Shown here: in pieces, positions 25,995 through 34,202 of the stretch | Position numbering within the stretch: the stretch's first letter is position 1 | Layout of the letters: the number at the start of each line of letters is the position of its first letter | DNA from: Euzebyella saccharophila | Lineage (GTDB): Bacteria > Bacteroidota > Bacteroidia > Flavobacteriales > Flavobacteriaceae | DNA length: 64,000 bases | Direction: 5' to 3' | NCBI RefSeq assembly: GCF_014855495.1 | Contig: NZ_JACYFJ010000001.1 | Coordinates: 620,001 to 684,000 of the forward strand | Notes under the pieces: generated by a model | Seen by the model: the letters and a program-made list of their open reading frames with translations, nothing else | Told to the model about the DNA's origin: nothing | Database searches by the model: none | Position numbers and translations under genes: made by a program

Positions 25995-27893
25995 ATGAGT
26001 GATGCTATAAAACACGAATGTGGTATTTCGGTAATTCGCCTACTTAAACCGTTGGAGTATTACAAGGAAAAATACGGAACGGCCTTTTATGGGGTAAACA
26101 AGATGTATTTGATGATGGAAAAGCAGCACAACCGCGGTCAAGATGGTGCGGGCTTTGCCAGTATTAAGTTAGATGTAGACCCAGGAGAGCGGTATATGAG
26201 TAGGGTACGTTCCTGTGCCCAACAACCCATTCAGGATATTTTTGCGCAAATCAATGACCGTATAAACAATACACTAACAGAATTTCCAGAATACCAAAAT
26301 GATGTTGCCTTGCAGAAAAAGCATATTCCCTACATAGGGGAGGTCTTGCTAGGTCATGTTAGGTATGGAACCTTTGGTAAGAACAGTATAGAAAGTGTTC
26401 ACCCATTCTTGCGGCAAAATAACTGGATGCACCGTAATTTAATCGTTGCCGGTAACTTTAACATGACCAATGTGCATGAACTCTTCGATAATTTGGTGCA
26501 GTTGGGTCAGCATCCAAAGGAGATGGCAGATACGGTTACGGTTATGGAAAAAATAGGTCACTTTTTAGACGATGCCGTTGCCAAATTGTACAAGCAGATT
26601 AAAAAGGAAGGGTATACGAAACAGGAAGCCTCTCCCTTAATTGCCGAAAGATTAAAACTTAATAAAATACTTAAGCGCGCTTCTAAAAACTGGGACGGTG
26701 GCTATGCTATGGCCGGGCTATTGGGCCATGGAGATGCCTTTGTACTCAGAGACCCTGCAGGCATTAGACCAGCGTATTGTTATAAGGATGATGAAGTGGT
26801 GGTGGTTGCATCAGAAAGGCCTGCCATTCAAACGGTCTTTAACGTAAAATATGATGATGTAGTGGAACTGGACCCCGGTAACGCCATCATCATCAAGAAA
26901 AACGGAAGTGTATCCATCAAAGAAATCATAACTCCTGTAGAGCGCAAGGCCTGTTCTTTTGAACGAATCTATTTCTCTAGGGGAAGTGATAAGGAAATTT
27001 ACCAAGAGCGTAAAGAATTAGGTAGGTTATTGTTTCCGCAAATCTTGAAGTCCATTGACCATGATATGAAAAATACTGTGTTTTCATATATACCGAACAC
27101 AGCGGAAACTTCCTTTTTTGGAATGGTCAAAGAAGCACAAAATTATCTGAACAAGAAAAAGGAAGAGCAAATTCTAGAGCTGGGCCCAAAAATCACCAGC
27201 GAAGAATTGCATGAAATTTTGTCCATTAGGCCTAGGATTGAGAAGGTAGCTATCAAAGATGCCAAGTTGAGGACTTTTATTGCTCAGGACAGCGGAAGGG
27301 ATGATTTGGTCACCCACGTTTACGATATCTCCTACGGGTCTGTAAAAAAAGGGGATAATCTGGTAATTATTGATGATAGTATCGTTCGCGGTACCACCTT
27401 AAAAAGAAGTATTCTTAGGATATTGGATAGGCTTTCTCCCAAAAAAATTGTGGTGGTGTCCTCCGCTCCGCAAATTAGATATCCGGATTGCTATGGGATA
27501 GATATGGCCAAGCTGGAAGATTTTGTAGCTTTTAAGGCCGCCTTGGCATTGCATCAAGAAAGGTTGACCATGAATGTGGTAGATGACATATATGATAAAT
27601 GCATTCAGCAAGTTACTTCTAAAGATATAGAGGTGGTCAATTACGTTAAGGAGTTTTATGCGCCGTTTACAGATGAAGAAATCTCTCAAAAAATAGGGGA
27701 GCTGTTGAGTCCGGAGGGTATTAATGCAGAAGTACAGATTATTTACCAAAATATAGACAATTTACATCAGGCTTGTCCTAAGAACTTAGGCGATTGGTAT
27801 TTTACGGGAGATTACCCCACACCGGGTGGAAACAGAGTGGTCAATAAGGCCTTTATCAACTTTTATGAAGGTAAAAACGAAAGGGCGTACTAA
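25995..27893 (+). CDS. PurF-like amidophosphoribosyltransferase, long form (632 aa)
   Basis: The protein joins a class II (Ntn) glutaminase domain to a phosphoribosyltransferase domain. The likely nucleophile is Cys9 in MSDAIKHECGISVI, not exposed at position 1 unless eight residues are removed, as in enzymes with a propeptide. Glutaminase motifs: NRGQDGAGFASI and GHVRYGTFGKNSI. The PRPP loop is VIIDDSIVRGTTLKRS near residue 460. With 632 aa it is some 150 residues longer than common PurF (about 475-505 aa), with inserts in the glutaminase half and an extended C-terminus. It may be the housekeeping PurF or a second paralogue. Followed by four putative small RNAs. Confidence 0.85.
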   Translation: MSDAIKHECGISVIRLLKPLEYYKEKYGTAFYGVNKMYLMMEKQHNRGQDGAGFASIKLDVDPGERYMSRVRSCAQQPIQDIFAQINDRINNTLTEFPEYQNDVALQKKHIPYIGEVLLGHVRYGTFGKNSIESVHPFLRQNNWMHRNLIVAGNFNMTNVHELFDNLVQLGQHPKEMADTVTVMEKIGHFLDDAVAKLYKQIKKEGYTKQEASPLIAERLKLNKILKRASKNWDGGYAMAGLLGHGDAFVLRDPAGIRPAYCYKDDEVVVVASERPAIQTVFNVKYDDVVELDPGNAIIIKKNGSVSIKEIITPVERKACSFERIYFSRGSDKEIYQERKELGRLLFPQILKSIDHDMKNTVFSYIPNTAETSFFGMVKEAQNYLNKKKEEQILELGPKITSEELHEILSIRPRIEKVAIKDAKLRTFIAQDSGRDDLVTHVYDISYGSVKKGDNLVIIDDSIVRGTTLKRSILRILDRLSPKKIVVVSSAPQIRYPDCYGIDMAKLEDFVAFKAALALHQERLTMNVVDDIYDKCIQQVTSKDIEVVNYVKEFYAPFTDEEISQKIGELLSPEGINAEVQIIYQNIDNLHQACPKNLGDWYFTGDYPTPGGNRVVNKAFINFYEGKNERAY

Positions 27894-28000
27894 CACATTT
27901 TATCGATTAAAAGCGTAGTTGATGGTAGTTTGTCGATCATCTAAGTCGTTTAACGGCTTTTTGATTGTAGGAGAACTACCACCCTATAATTTTAAACTTG

Positions 28001-28076
28001 CCATAGCATAAGTAGGTTAAGTTCATGGTAAGATTTGGGGCAAAAAAGGTGGAGACTTCTCCACCTTTTTTATTTT
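28001..28076 (+). ncRNA. Putative small RNA, tandem copy 1
   Basis: Conserved core from CCATAGCATAAGTAGG (28001-28016) to ATGGTAAGATTTGGGG (28025-28040), then its own hairpin GGTGGAGA/TCTCCACC and a T run. A -7-like TAAACTTG (27993-28000) abuts the core. It shares the left flank CTTG with copy 4. The expected transcript is about 70-75 nt. No coding frame of useful length. Evidence is comparative (four copies in this window); expression is not shown. Confidence 0.65.
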
Positions 28077-28204
28077 CAAGAGGTTAGAGCCTTTCATCAA
28101 TTTTATAGTAGCCCTTTTTTAATTTGAGAAGTAGTTCATCTTATTTATAGGTCATTTGACAAAGAACTTTTAGTGCCGATACATGTCGCTCTATATTTGG
28201 AGGA

Positions 28205-28277
28205 CCATAGCATAAGTAGGTTAAGTTCATGGTAAGATTTGGGGAAAAGGCGGAGCATTGCTCCGCCTTTTTATTTT
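28205..28277 (+). ncRNA. Putative small RNA, tandem copy 2
   Basis: Same core as copy 1 (28205-28243), terminator stem GGCGGAGCA with TGCTCCGCC, then TTTTTATTTT. Directly upstream is TATATTTG (28192-28199), a full TAnnTTTG -7 match; the -33 triplet at 19 bp is TTA. Flank TATATTTGGAGGA is shared with copy 3. Confidence 0.7.
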
Positions 28278-28437
28278 CTACTTCATCGGTCAAGAAAGGC
28301 ATTTTATTTACTACCTCTATATTTTATAGTTTTTATGATTGTGGTGGCCAAATGTGAAAAAGGGTATTTTGACCACGAATTTGTTCGTTTATCCAATACC
28401 TTTTTTAACCGAACTTATTCACTTTATATTTGGAGGA

Positions 28438-28510
28438 CCATAGCATAAGTAGGTTAAGTTCATGGTAAGATTTGGGGAAAAGGCGGAGCAATGCTCCGCC
28501 TTTTTATTTT
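28438..28510 (+). ncRNA. Putative small RNA, tandem copy 3
   Basis: Same core (28438-28476), terminator stem GGCGGAGCA/TGCTCCGCC with an inverted loop base pair relative to copy 2, then TTTTTATTTT. A full -7 match TATATTTG lies at 28425-28432, in the same spacing to the core as in copy 2. Confidence 0.7.
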
Positions 28511-28629
28511 ATAGAATCATCACGATTTCACCATGTTATGGGTAAAAGCTCCCCGTTATGTTAACAAAAAGGATTAAAATTTCTTAAAATTCTTTTTTTA
28601 TTTCCCACAATACCAGTATTTTAGTCTTG

Positions 28630-28705
28630 CCATAGCATAAGTAGGTTAAGTTTATGGTAAGATTTGGGACGAAAAGGGTGGAGATTTCTCCGCCCTTTTC
28701 TATTT
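28630..28705 (+). ncRNA. Putative small RNA, tandem copy 4
   Basis: Core at 28630-28669 with two differences from the others (TTTATGG instead of TTCATGG; GGGAC instead of GGGGA). Terminator stem GGGTGGAGA with TCTCCGCCC, keeping pairing through a G-U pair, then TTTTCTATTT. The -7-like TAGTCTTG (28622-28629) abuts the core as in copy 1. Confidence 0.65.
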
Positions 28706-28753
28706 CAACTATTGACTGATTTAGAAACAAAAAGCCAGTTTATATTCGCAAAC

Positions 28754-28789
28754 AAAAAAGCCGCTAGAAATTAATCTAGCGGCTTTTTT
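28754..28789. terminator. Bidirectional terminator between the small RNA array and superoxide dismutase
   Basis: Perfect 15-bp stem AAAAAAGCCGCTAGA (28754-28768) with its complement at 28775-28789, loop AATTAA. A and T runs on the two sides make it work on both strands. It ends the minus-strand superoxide dismutase transcript (stop at 28807) and any plus-strand read-through. Confidence 0.85.
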
Positions 28790-28806
28790 ATAGTATATAA
28801 TGTTAC

Positions 28807-29415
28807 TTATTTACCTGAAGCATACAGTTCGGAAACCTTGTCCCAATTAATCACATTGAAAAATGCATTAACGTATTCGGGTCTTTTGTTCTGATAGTTA
28901 AGATAGTAAGCATGTTCCCAAACATCCAAACCTAAAATTGGTAATCCTCCGCAACCAACTCCTGGCATTAAAGGATTGTCTTGGTTAGGAGTACTACAAA
29001 CTTCTACTTTTCCACCTTTATGAACACATAACCATGCCCAACCTGAACCAAATTGTCCGCCAGCGGCACTACTAAACTTTTCTTTAAAAGAATCGAAAGA
29101 ACCAAAAGCATCTTTGATGGCATCTGCCAATTCGCCAGATGGTTCTCCGCCTCCGTTAGGAGCCATTACTTCCCAAAAAAGTCTATGGTTGTAGAAACCT
29201 CCACCGTTGTTTCTTACTGCACTATTGCTTAAATCAAGGTTCTCCAGAATTTCTTCGATTGACTTGCCAGCCAAATCTGTTCCTTCTATGGCACCGTTCA
29301 GTTTTGTTGTATATCCGTTATGGTGCTTCGTATGATGTATCTCCATGGTACGAGCGTCAATATGTGGTTCTAACGCATCGTAAGCATAGGGTAATTTTGG
29401 TAATTCAAAAGCCAT
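28807..29415 (-). CDS. Superoxide dismutase, Fe/Mn family
   Basis: The 202-aa protein starts [20 protein letters not shown]. Metal ligands are visible as the His in [12 protein letters not shown], the His in [14 protein letters not shown], and the Asp and His in [25 protein letters not shown] is the core of the C-terminal domain. It removes superoxide in the cytoplasm; there is no signal peptide. Metal choice cannot be read with certainty. It is divergent from the AddA-like gene. Confidence 0.96.
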   Translation of the reverse strand: MAFELPKLPYAYDALEPHIDARTMEIHHTKHHNGYTTKLNGAIEGTDLAGKSIEEILENLDLSNSAVRNNGGGFYNHRLFWEVMAPNGGGEPSGELADAIKDAFGSFDSFKEKFSSAAGGQFGSGWAWLCVHKGGKVEVCSTPNQDNPLMPGVGCGGLPILGLDVWEHAYYLNYQNKRPEYVNAFFNVINWDKVSELYASGK

Positions 29416-29534
29416 TTTACTTATGTTTTTAGATTATTATTTAGTAAACTGAAAAGTACGGTTTTTAACAGTCAAAATACCTTAATTATTTGTTAAGAAC
29501 TCTTTTAGAATCCTTATTTTGCGTAAAAAAGCAC

Positions 29535-32500
29535 TTGGAGGATATTCCTTATAAAATATACAATGCATCAGCGGGGTCTGGAAAGACCTATACACTTACC
29601 AAAGAGTACCTTAAGATTGTTTTGGAGACCAAGGGTGGCTATAAAAAAATATTGGCCATCACCTTTACCAATAAGGCCGTAAATGAAATGAAATCCCGGA
29701 TTTTGCGAAGCTTGGAGGATTTTGCCTTAAATGGTAGCCAAGGTTCATCTGCAATCTTGTTCAGGGAGGTGCAAGCGGAGCTTTCAATAACGGAAGCAGA
29801 CCTTAAAAATAGGTCGGCCATAACTTTAAAGGAGATACTTCATAATTACGCTTTTTTTGATATCTCAACCATAGATAAGTTCACCCATAGAATAATAAGA
29901 ACTTTTGCAAAAGACTTGGGTATTCCACAGAATTTTGAAGTGGTTCTGGAAACGGATTTATTGCTAGATGAAGCTGTTGGCAAATTGTTGCAAAGGGCTG
30001 GAACGGATGAAAAGCTCACAAAGGTGTTGTTGGATTTTGCTATAGAGAAAATAGATGATGATAAAAGTTGGGATATTTCCCAAGACCTTTTCAATATTGG
30101 AAAGCTCATTTTCAACGAAAACCATTCCGCGCATCTTGAAAACCTTAAAAACAAGAGTATTGATGATTTTCTTTCCTTAAAATCGGAATTGCGCAAGAAT
30201 CAAAAGCTTCTAGAGGAGAAATTGATTTCCACGGCCAATGATATTTTAAGCTTAATTGATGAAACTGGCTTGGAGTTTTCAGATTTCACTAGAGGTTATT
30301 TTCCAAAATTTATTGAAGGGATTGCAAACGGTAATTTCAATATAAATTTTGATGCGGGTTGGAAACAGAACTTTGAATCCACCGTGTTGTACAACAAATC
30401 TGCCCCCGAAAATGTTAAGACCACTTTAGAAGATTTACATCCCACTTTAAGAAAGGGGTTTTTAGGTATTAAAAAGTATTATTATCAACTTCAATTTTCC
30501 AAAAATATATATGGCAATGTAGTGCCACTTACCGTATTGAATTCCATAAGAAAGGAAGTGAAGACCTTACAAAAAGACCGCGATTTACTTTTAATATCTG
30601 AGTTTAACGAGCTTATCTCAAAAGAAATAAAAAATCAACCGGCTCCATTCATATATGAACGTTTGGGAGAAAAGTACCGGCATTATTTTATTGATGAATT
30701 TCAAGATACTTCTTTGGCGCAATGGAGCAACCTTATTCCATTGGTGGGCAATGCCTTGGAAAGCATGGATGCACAAGGTAAAAGCGGCTCCATCTTTTTG
30801 GTAGGGGATGCCAAACAGGCCATCTATCGTTGGCGTGGAGGTAGGGCAGAGCAGTTTTTAAATTTAGTGGGTCTACGGGCAAATCCCTTTGTAATAGAAC
30901 CAAAGACTTATAATCTTCCGGTAAATTATAGGAGCCACGAGGAGATTATCAACTTTAATAATGATTTTTTTACCATTACCAGTCCCTTTTTAAACAATGA
31001 TCTATACCGTACGCTTTTTGAAGATGGTAATAGGCAGAAGACCAATTTTAAAAAAGGAGGACACGTTAGTATCAATTTTATTGAGGAGGAAGAAGGTCTT
31101 TTAAAAGAAGATGTTTACGGCAATGAGGTTGTTAGCACAATTGGTGAAATTATTGGTAAGGGCTATGGCCTTCAAGACATCTGTATATTGGTAAGAAGTA
31201 ATAGGCATGGTGTGTTCTTGGCAGATTTCTTGACCCAAAATGACATTCCTACTATATCCTCAGAAAGTTTATTGTTGGTAAGTAGCGAGAAGGTGCGTTT
31301 TCTAGTAAATCTTTTACGTTATGCCATTGACCCACAAAATAGGGAAGTTGCTTATGAGCTATTGAAATTTCTTGGTAGTAGAGAAGACAAGGGTCATTCC
31401 ATTATATATGCTAGCTTGGATAAAGTTGAGCGCTTATTTTTTGAAGGCTTTGATTTTGATATAAAAAAATTGTCCCGTATTTCTGTTTATGATGGTTTGG
31501 AATGGGCCATTAAACAGTTTAAGCTGGCGGAATCATCCGATGCATATTTGTCGTTTTTCCTTGATGAGGTTTTTGATATTGAAAAAAAGGAAGGCACTGG
31601 CATCTATTCTTTTTTGGATAATTGGGAAAAAAGAAAGGATAGGCTGAGCGTAACTGCTCCTGAAAACTTAAATGCAGTTAGGATTATGACCGTTCATAAA
31701 TCAAAAGGACTGGAATTCCCATTTGTTATTTTTCCCTTTGCCAATGAGCATATTTATAAACGGATAGGAGGTAAGAAAATGTGGCTTCCGGTAGCACCTG
31801 ATTTTGTAAAAGGTTTTGAGGAGGTGTTGGTCAATGAAAAGAAGGAGCTTACGGAATATGGTCAAGACGCACAAGACCTTTACAATCAAGAAGAACATTT
31901 AATGGAGCTTGATTCCTTCAATGTGCTTTATGTAGCTTTGACCAGGGCTGAAAATGGTCTTTACATAATAAGTGAAATGGACTTGGATAAATCAGGTCGG
32001 GAAAAACCTGAGTATTATTCCGGACTTTTTATTCATTTTCTTAAAAGTAAGGGGTTGTGGAGTGAGGCAGAAAGACAATATAATCTTGGTTTTTTAGAAA
32101 TGAATACAGAGGAGCCTTCAATAGCTATGCAAAACCATGTAGATTTTGCCTATTCATATAAAGAACGCGAGGCTTTTCAAATTTTAACCCAGTCCGGGTC
32201 ACTTTGGGATACAGAAGTAGAAGAGGCTAGAGCCAAGGGAAATCAGATTCATCATGTACTGGGGCTCATAGAAACCAAGGATGATATAGAGAGTGCGCTA
32301 AAAAAATCCGTCGCTACCGGAATTGTAAATCAAGATGAGGTTTCTCGAATTGAACTGGAACTGCTGGCTGTCATACAACATCCCAGTCTACAACCTTATT
32401 ATATAAAAGGTAAGGTATATATGAACGAAAAAGATGTGATTACCTCAACCGGTACTATTTTGAGACCGGATCGTGTTGTTATAGAAGGTAAAAAAGCTGT

Positions 32501-32648
32501 TCTCATCGATTATAAGACAGGTAAAAGAAATCCAAAATATACTGAACAGATTTATTCCTATGCCGATGCCCTTCAAGAAATGGGGCTTGAGGTAACCCAT
32601 AAAATTCTGGTTTACATCAATGATACCGTAAACCCGGAATTTGTTTAA
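29535..32648 (+). CDS. AddA-like UvrD-family helicase/nuclease
   Basis: The protein (about 1037 aa) is a superfamily 1 helicase of the RecB/AddA kind. Visible motifs in order: Walker A NASAGSGKTYTL near the N-terminus, Walker B FIDEFQDTS, motif III VGDAKQAIYRWRGG, motif IV LPVNYRSHEEI, motif V MTVHKSKGLEFP, and a C-terminal PD-(D/E)XK nuclease core RPDRVVIEGKKAVLIDYKTG. It should act with the AddB-like protein at 35609 in double-strand break repair. The frame is open to TTG 29490, but the promoter-like TTG (29489-29491) with TATTTTG near 29516-29522 lies inside that extension; TTG 29535 gives MEDIPYKIYNASAGSGKT, the expected family start. Confidence 0.9.
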   Translation: MEDIPYKIYNASAGSGKTYTLTKEYLKIVLETKGGYKKILAITFTNKAVNEMKSRILRSLEDFALNGSQGSSAILFREVQAELSITEADLKNRSAITLKEILHNYAFFDISTIDKFTHRIIRTFAKDLGIPQNFEVVLETDLLLDEAVGKLLQRAGTDEKLTKVLLDFAIEKIDDDKSWDISQDLFNIGKLIFNENHSAHLENLKNKSIDDFLSLKSELRKNQKLLEEKLISTANDILSLIDETGLEFSDFTRGYFPKFIEGIANGNFNINFDAGWKQNFESTVLYNKSAPENVKTTLEDLHPTLRKGFLGIKKYYYQLQFSKNIYGNVVPLTVLNSIRKEVKTLQKDRDLLLISEFNELISKEIKNQPAPFIYERLGEKYRHYFIDEFQDTSLAQWSNLIPLVGNALESMDAQGKSGSIFLVGDAKQAIYRWRGGRAEQFLNLVGLRANPFVIEPKTYNLPVNYRSHEEIINFNNDFFTITSPFLNNDLYRTLFEDGNRQKTNFKKGGHVSINFIEEEEGLLKEDVYGNEVVSTIGEIIGKGYGLQDICILVRSNRHGVFLADFLTQNDIPTISSESLLLVSSEKVRFLVNLLRYAIDPQNREVAYELLKFLGSREDKGHSIIYASLDKVERLFFEGFDFDIKKLSRISVYDGLEWAIKQFKLAESSDAYLSFFLDEVFDIEKKEGTGIYSFLDNWEKRKDRLSVTAPENLNAVRIMTVHKSKGLEFPFVIFPFANEHIYKRIGGKKMWLPVAPDFVKGFEEVLVNEKKELTEYGQDAQDLYNQEEHLMELDSFNVLYVALTRAENGLYIISEMDLDKSGREKPEYYSGLFIHFLKSKGLWSEAERQYNLGFLEMNTEEPSIAMQNHVDFAYSYKEREAFQILTQSGSLWDTEVEEARAKGNQIHHVLGLIETKDDIESALKKSVATGIVNQDEVSRIELELLAVIQHPSLQPYYIKGKVYMNEKDVITSTGTILRPDRVVIEGKKAVLIDYKTGKRNPKYTEQIYSYADALQEMGLEVTHKILVYINDTVNPEFV

Positions 32649-32782
32649 CTCTTGGTTTTATTATTCTTTTTATCCTTGATGTATTTATAGCTTAAGTATG
32701 CAAATTGTGCCCCTACCAAAGCTAGTGTGTATTTTCTGCTGCGTACCAATGTAGACGCTAATCCTAATAGTTTTGACTTCAT
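32645..32782 (-). CDS. Small basic membrane-associated protein, 45 aa
   Basis: A minus-strand frame from ATG 32782 to TAA 32645 encodes MKSKLLGLASTLVRSRKYTL followed by a hydrophobic stretch ALVGAQFAYLSYKYI and a lysine/asparagine-rich tail. One short membrane segment with basic ends is predicted. It converges on the AddA-like gene with a 4-bp overlap of the stops and faces away from kbl. No family recognised. The frame is clean and the gap would otherwise be empty, but the short length leaves doubt. Confidence 0.5.
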   Translation of the reverse strand: MKSKLLGLASTLVRSRKYTLALVGAQFAYLSYKYIKDKKNNKTKS

Positions 32783-32895
32783 AAGTTCTGTTTTTATTTA
32801 CATGATAGATATTTTTTACATTTGGAAAGAACCCAATCAGTTCAAAAAATATCTTATTCATTACAACACATTTAGTTTAAGTATACCTATATAAT

Positions 32896-34089
32896 ATGTA
32901 CGGGAAGATTAAAGAGCATCTACAGGAAGAATTATCACAAATAAAGGAAGACGGGCTTTTTAAAGAGGAGCGAATTATAACCTCTAAGCAGGGTGCGGAT
33001 ATCCAATTAGCCGATGGAACGGAGGTAATAAACTTTTGTGCCAACAATTATTTGGGGCTTTCCTCCCATCCGGAAGTAATAAAAGCGGCCAAAGATACTT
33101 TGGATACCCACGGTTTTGGGATGTCATCGGTCAGGTTTATTTGCGGGACCCAAGACATTCATAAAGAACTTGAGAAAACAATTGCTAACTTTTATGGCAC
33201 GGAAGACACCATATTATATGCTGCCGCTTTTGATGCCAATGGGGGGGTCTTTGAACCTTTGCTTACTTCAGAAGATGCTATCATTTCAGATTCTTTGAAC
33301 CATGCTTCCATAATTGACGGGGTGCGCCTATGCAAAGCAAAACGCTACCGCTATGCAAATAGTGATATGGCAGATTTGGAAAAGCAACTAAAGCAGGCCA
33401 ATGAAGATAATGCTAGGTTCAAAATAATTGTTACGGATGGTGTTTTTTCCATGGATGGGCTAGTGGCTCCATTGGATAAGATTTGTGATTTGGCAGATGC
33501 CTACGATGCCATGGTCATGATAGATGAGTGTCATGCTACTGGCTTTATTGGTGCTAGCGGTATAGGTACACTGGAAGAAAAAGGGGTAATGGACCGTATT
33601 GATATTATTACTGGAACACTAGGAAAGGCTCTTGGTGGTGCTATGGGTGGTTACACCACAGGGAAAAAAGAAATTATTGAGATATTGAGGCAGCGTTCCA
33701 GGCCCTATTTATTCAGCAATTCCTTAGCGCCTGCAATTGTGGGTGCTTCCATAAAAGTTTTTGACCTATTGCGAAATGACACTTCGCTAAGGGACAAGCT
33801 TCATGAAAACACCAACTACTTTAAAGAAGGTGTCAAAAAAGCCGGTTTTGATATTATTGATGGAGAATCTGCTATTGTACCGATTATGTTATATGATGCC
33901 AAGCTGGCACAGGAGATGGCCAACCAACTTATAAAAAGGGGAATTTATGTGATTGGCTTCTTTTATCCGGTAGTTCCTAAAGGTAAAGCAAGAATTCGCG
34001 TACAACTCTCTGCTGCTCATGAAACTAAACATTTAGACCGGGCAATCGCAGCATTCACGGAGGTAGGCAAGGCTTTAAAAATCGTTTAA
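32896..34089 (+). CDS. kbl: Glycine C-acetyltransferase (2-amino-3-ketobutyrate CoA ligase)
   Basis: The 397-aa PLP enzyme of the alpha-oxoamine synthase family has the start [20 protein letters not shown] and [17 protein letters not shown] typical of Kbl, the active-site His in [14 protein letters not shown], the PLP-contact [10 protein letters not shown], and the PLP Lys in [15 protein letters not shown]. It cleaves 2-amino-3-oxobutanoate with CoA to glycine and acetyl-CoA in threonine breakdown. No tdh gene is adjacent in this window. It lies between the AddA-like gene and ompA. Confidence 0.95.
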   Translation: MYGKIKEHLQEELSQIKEDGLFKEERIITSKQGADIQLADGTEVINFCANNYLGLSSHPEVIKAAKDTLDTHGFGMSSVRFICGTQDIHKELEKTIANFYGTEDTILYAAAFDANGGVFEPLLTSEDAIISDSLNHASIIDGVRLCKAKRYRYANSDMADLEKQLKQANEDNARFKIIVTDGVFSMDGLVAPLDKICDLADAYDAMVMIDECHATGFIGASGIGTLEEKGVMDRIDIITGTLGKALGGAMGGYTTGKKEIIEILRQRSRPYLFSNSLAPAIVGASIKVFDLLRNDTSLRDKLHENTNYFKEGVKKAGFDIIDGESAIVPIMLYDAKLAQEMANQLIKRGIYVIGFFYPVVPKGKARIRVQLSAAHETKHLDRAIAAFTEVGKALKIV

Positions 34090-34138
34090 ATGCATTATTT
34101 TTCCCATAAAAAGCGTTAAAAAAAATAGGAAATTGATT

Positions 34139-34168
34139 TTGTTAATAATATTTAACAACTTACATTTG
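34139..34168 (+). promoter_or_regulatory. Consensus Bacteroidota promoter of the ompA-like gene
   Basis: TTG at 34139-34141, exactly 19 bp, then TACATTTG at 34161-34168: a full match to TTG-N19-TAnnTTTG. Transcription should begin near 34175, about 28 nt before the ATG at 34203. The strong match suits an abundant outer-membrane protein. Confidence 0.85.
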
Positions 34169-34202
34169 CAGCTAATAAACACTTAAACTTAAAAATTTGA
34201 AC

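Noticed and set aside
28239-28448. 69-codon plus frame spanning the end of RNA copy 2 to copy 3
   Set aside because: It begins inside the conserved RNA core and covers a terminator; the spacers between other copies hold no equivalent frame.
28001-28705. CRISPR array
   Set aside because: Only four units, spaced about 200 bp apart, each with its own terminator, and no cas genes in the window.
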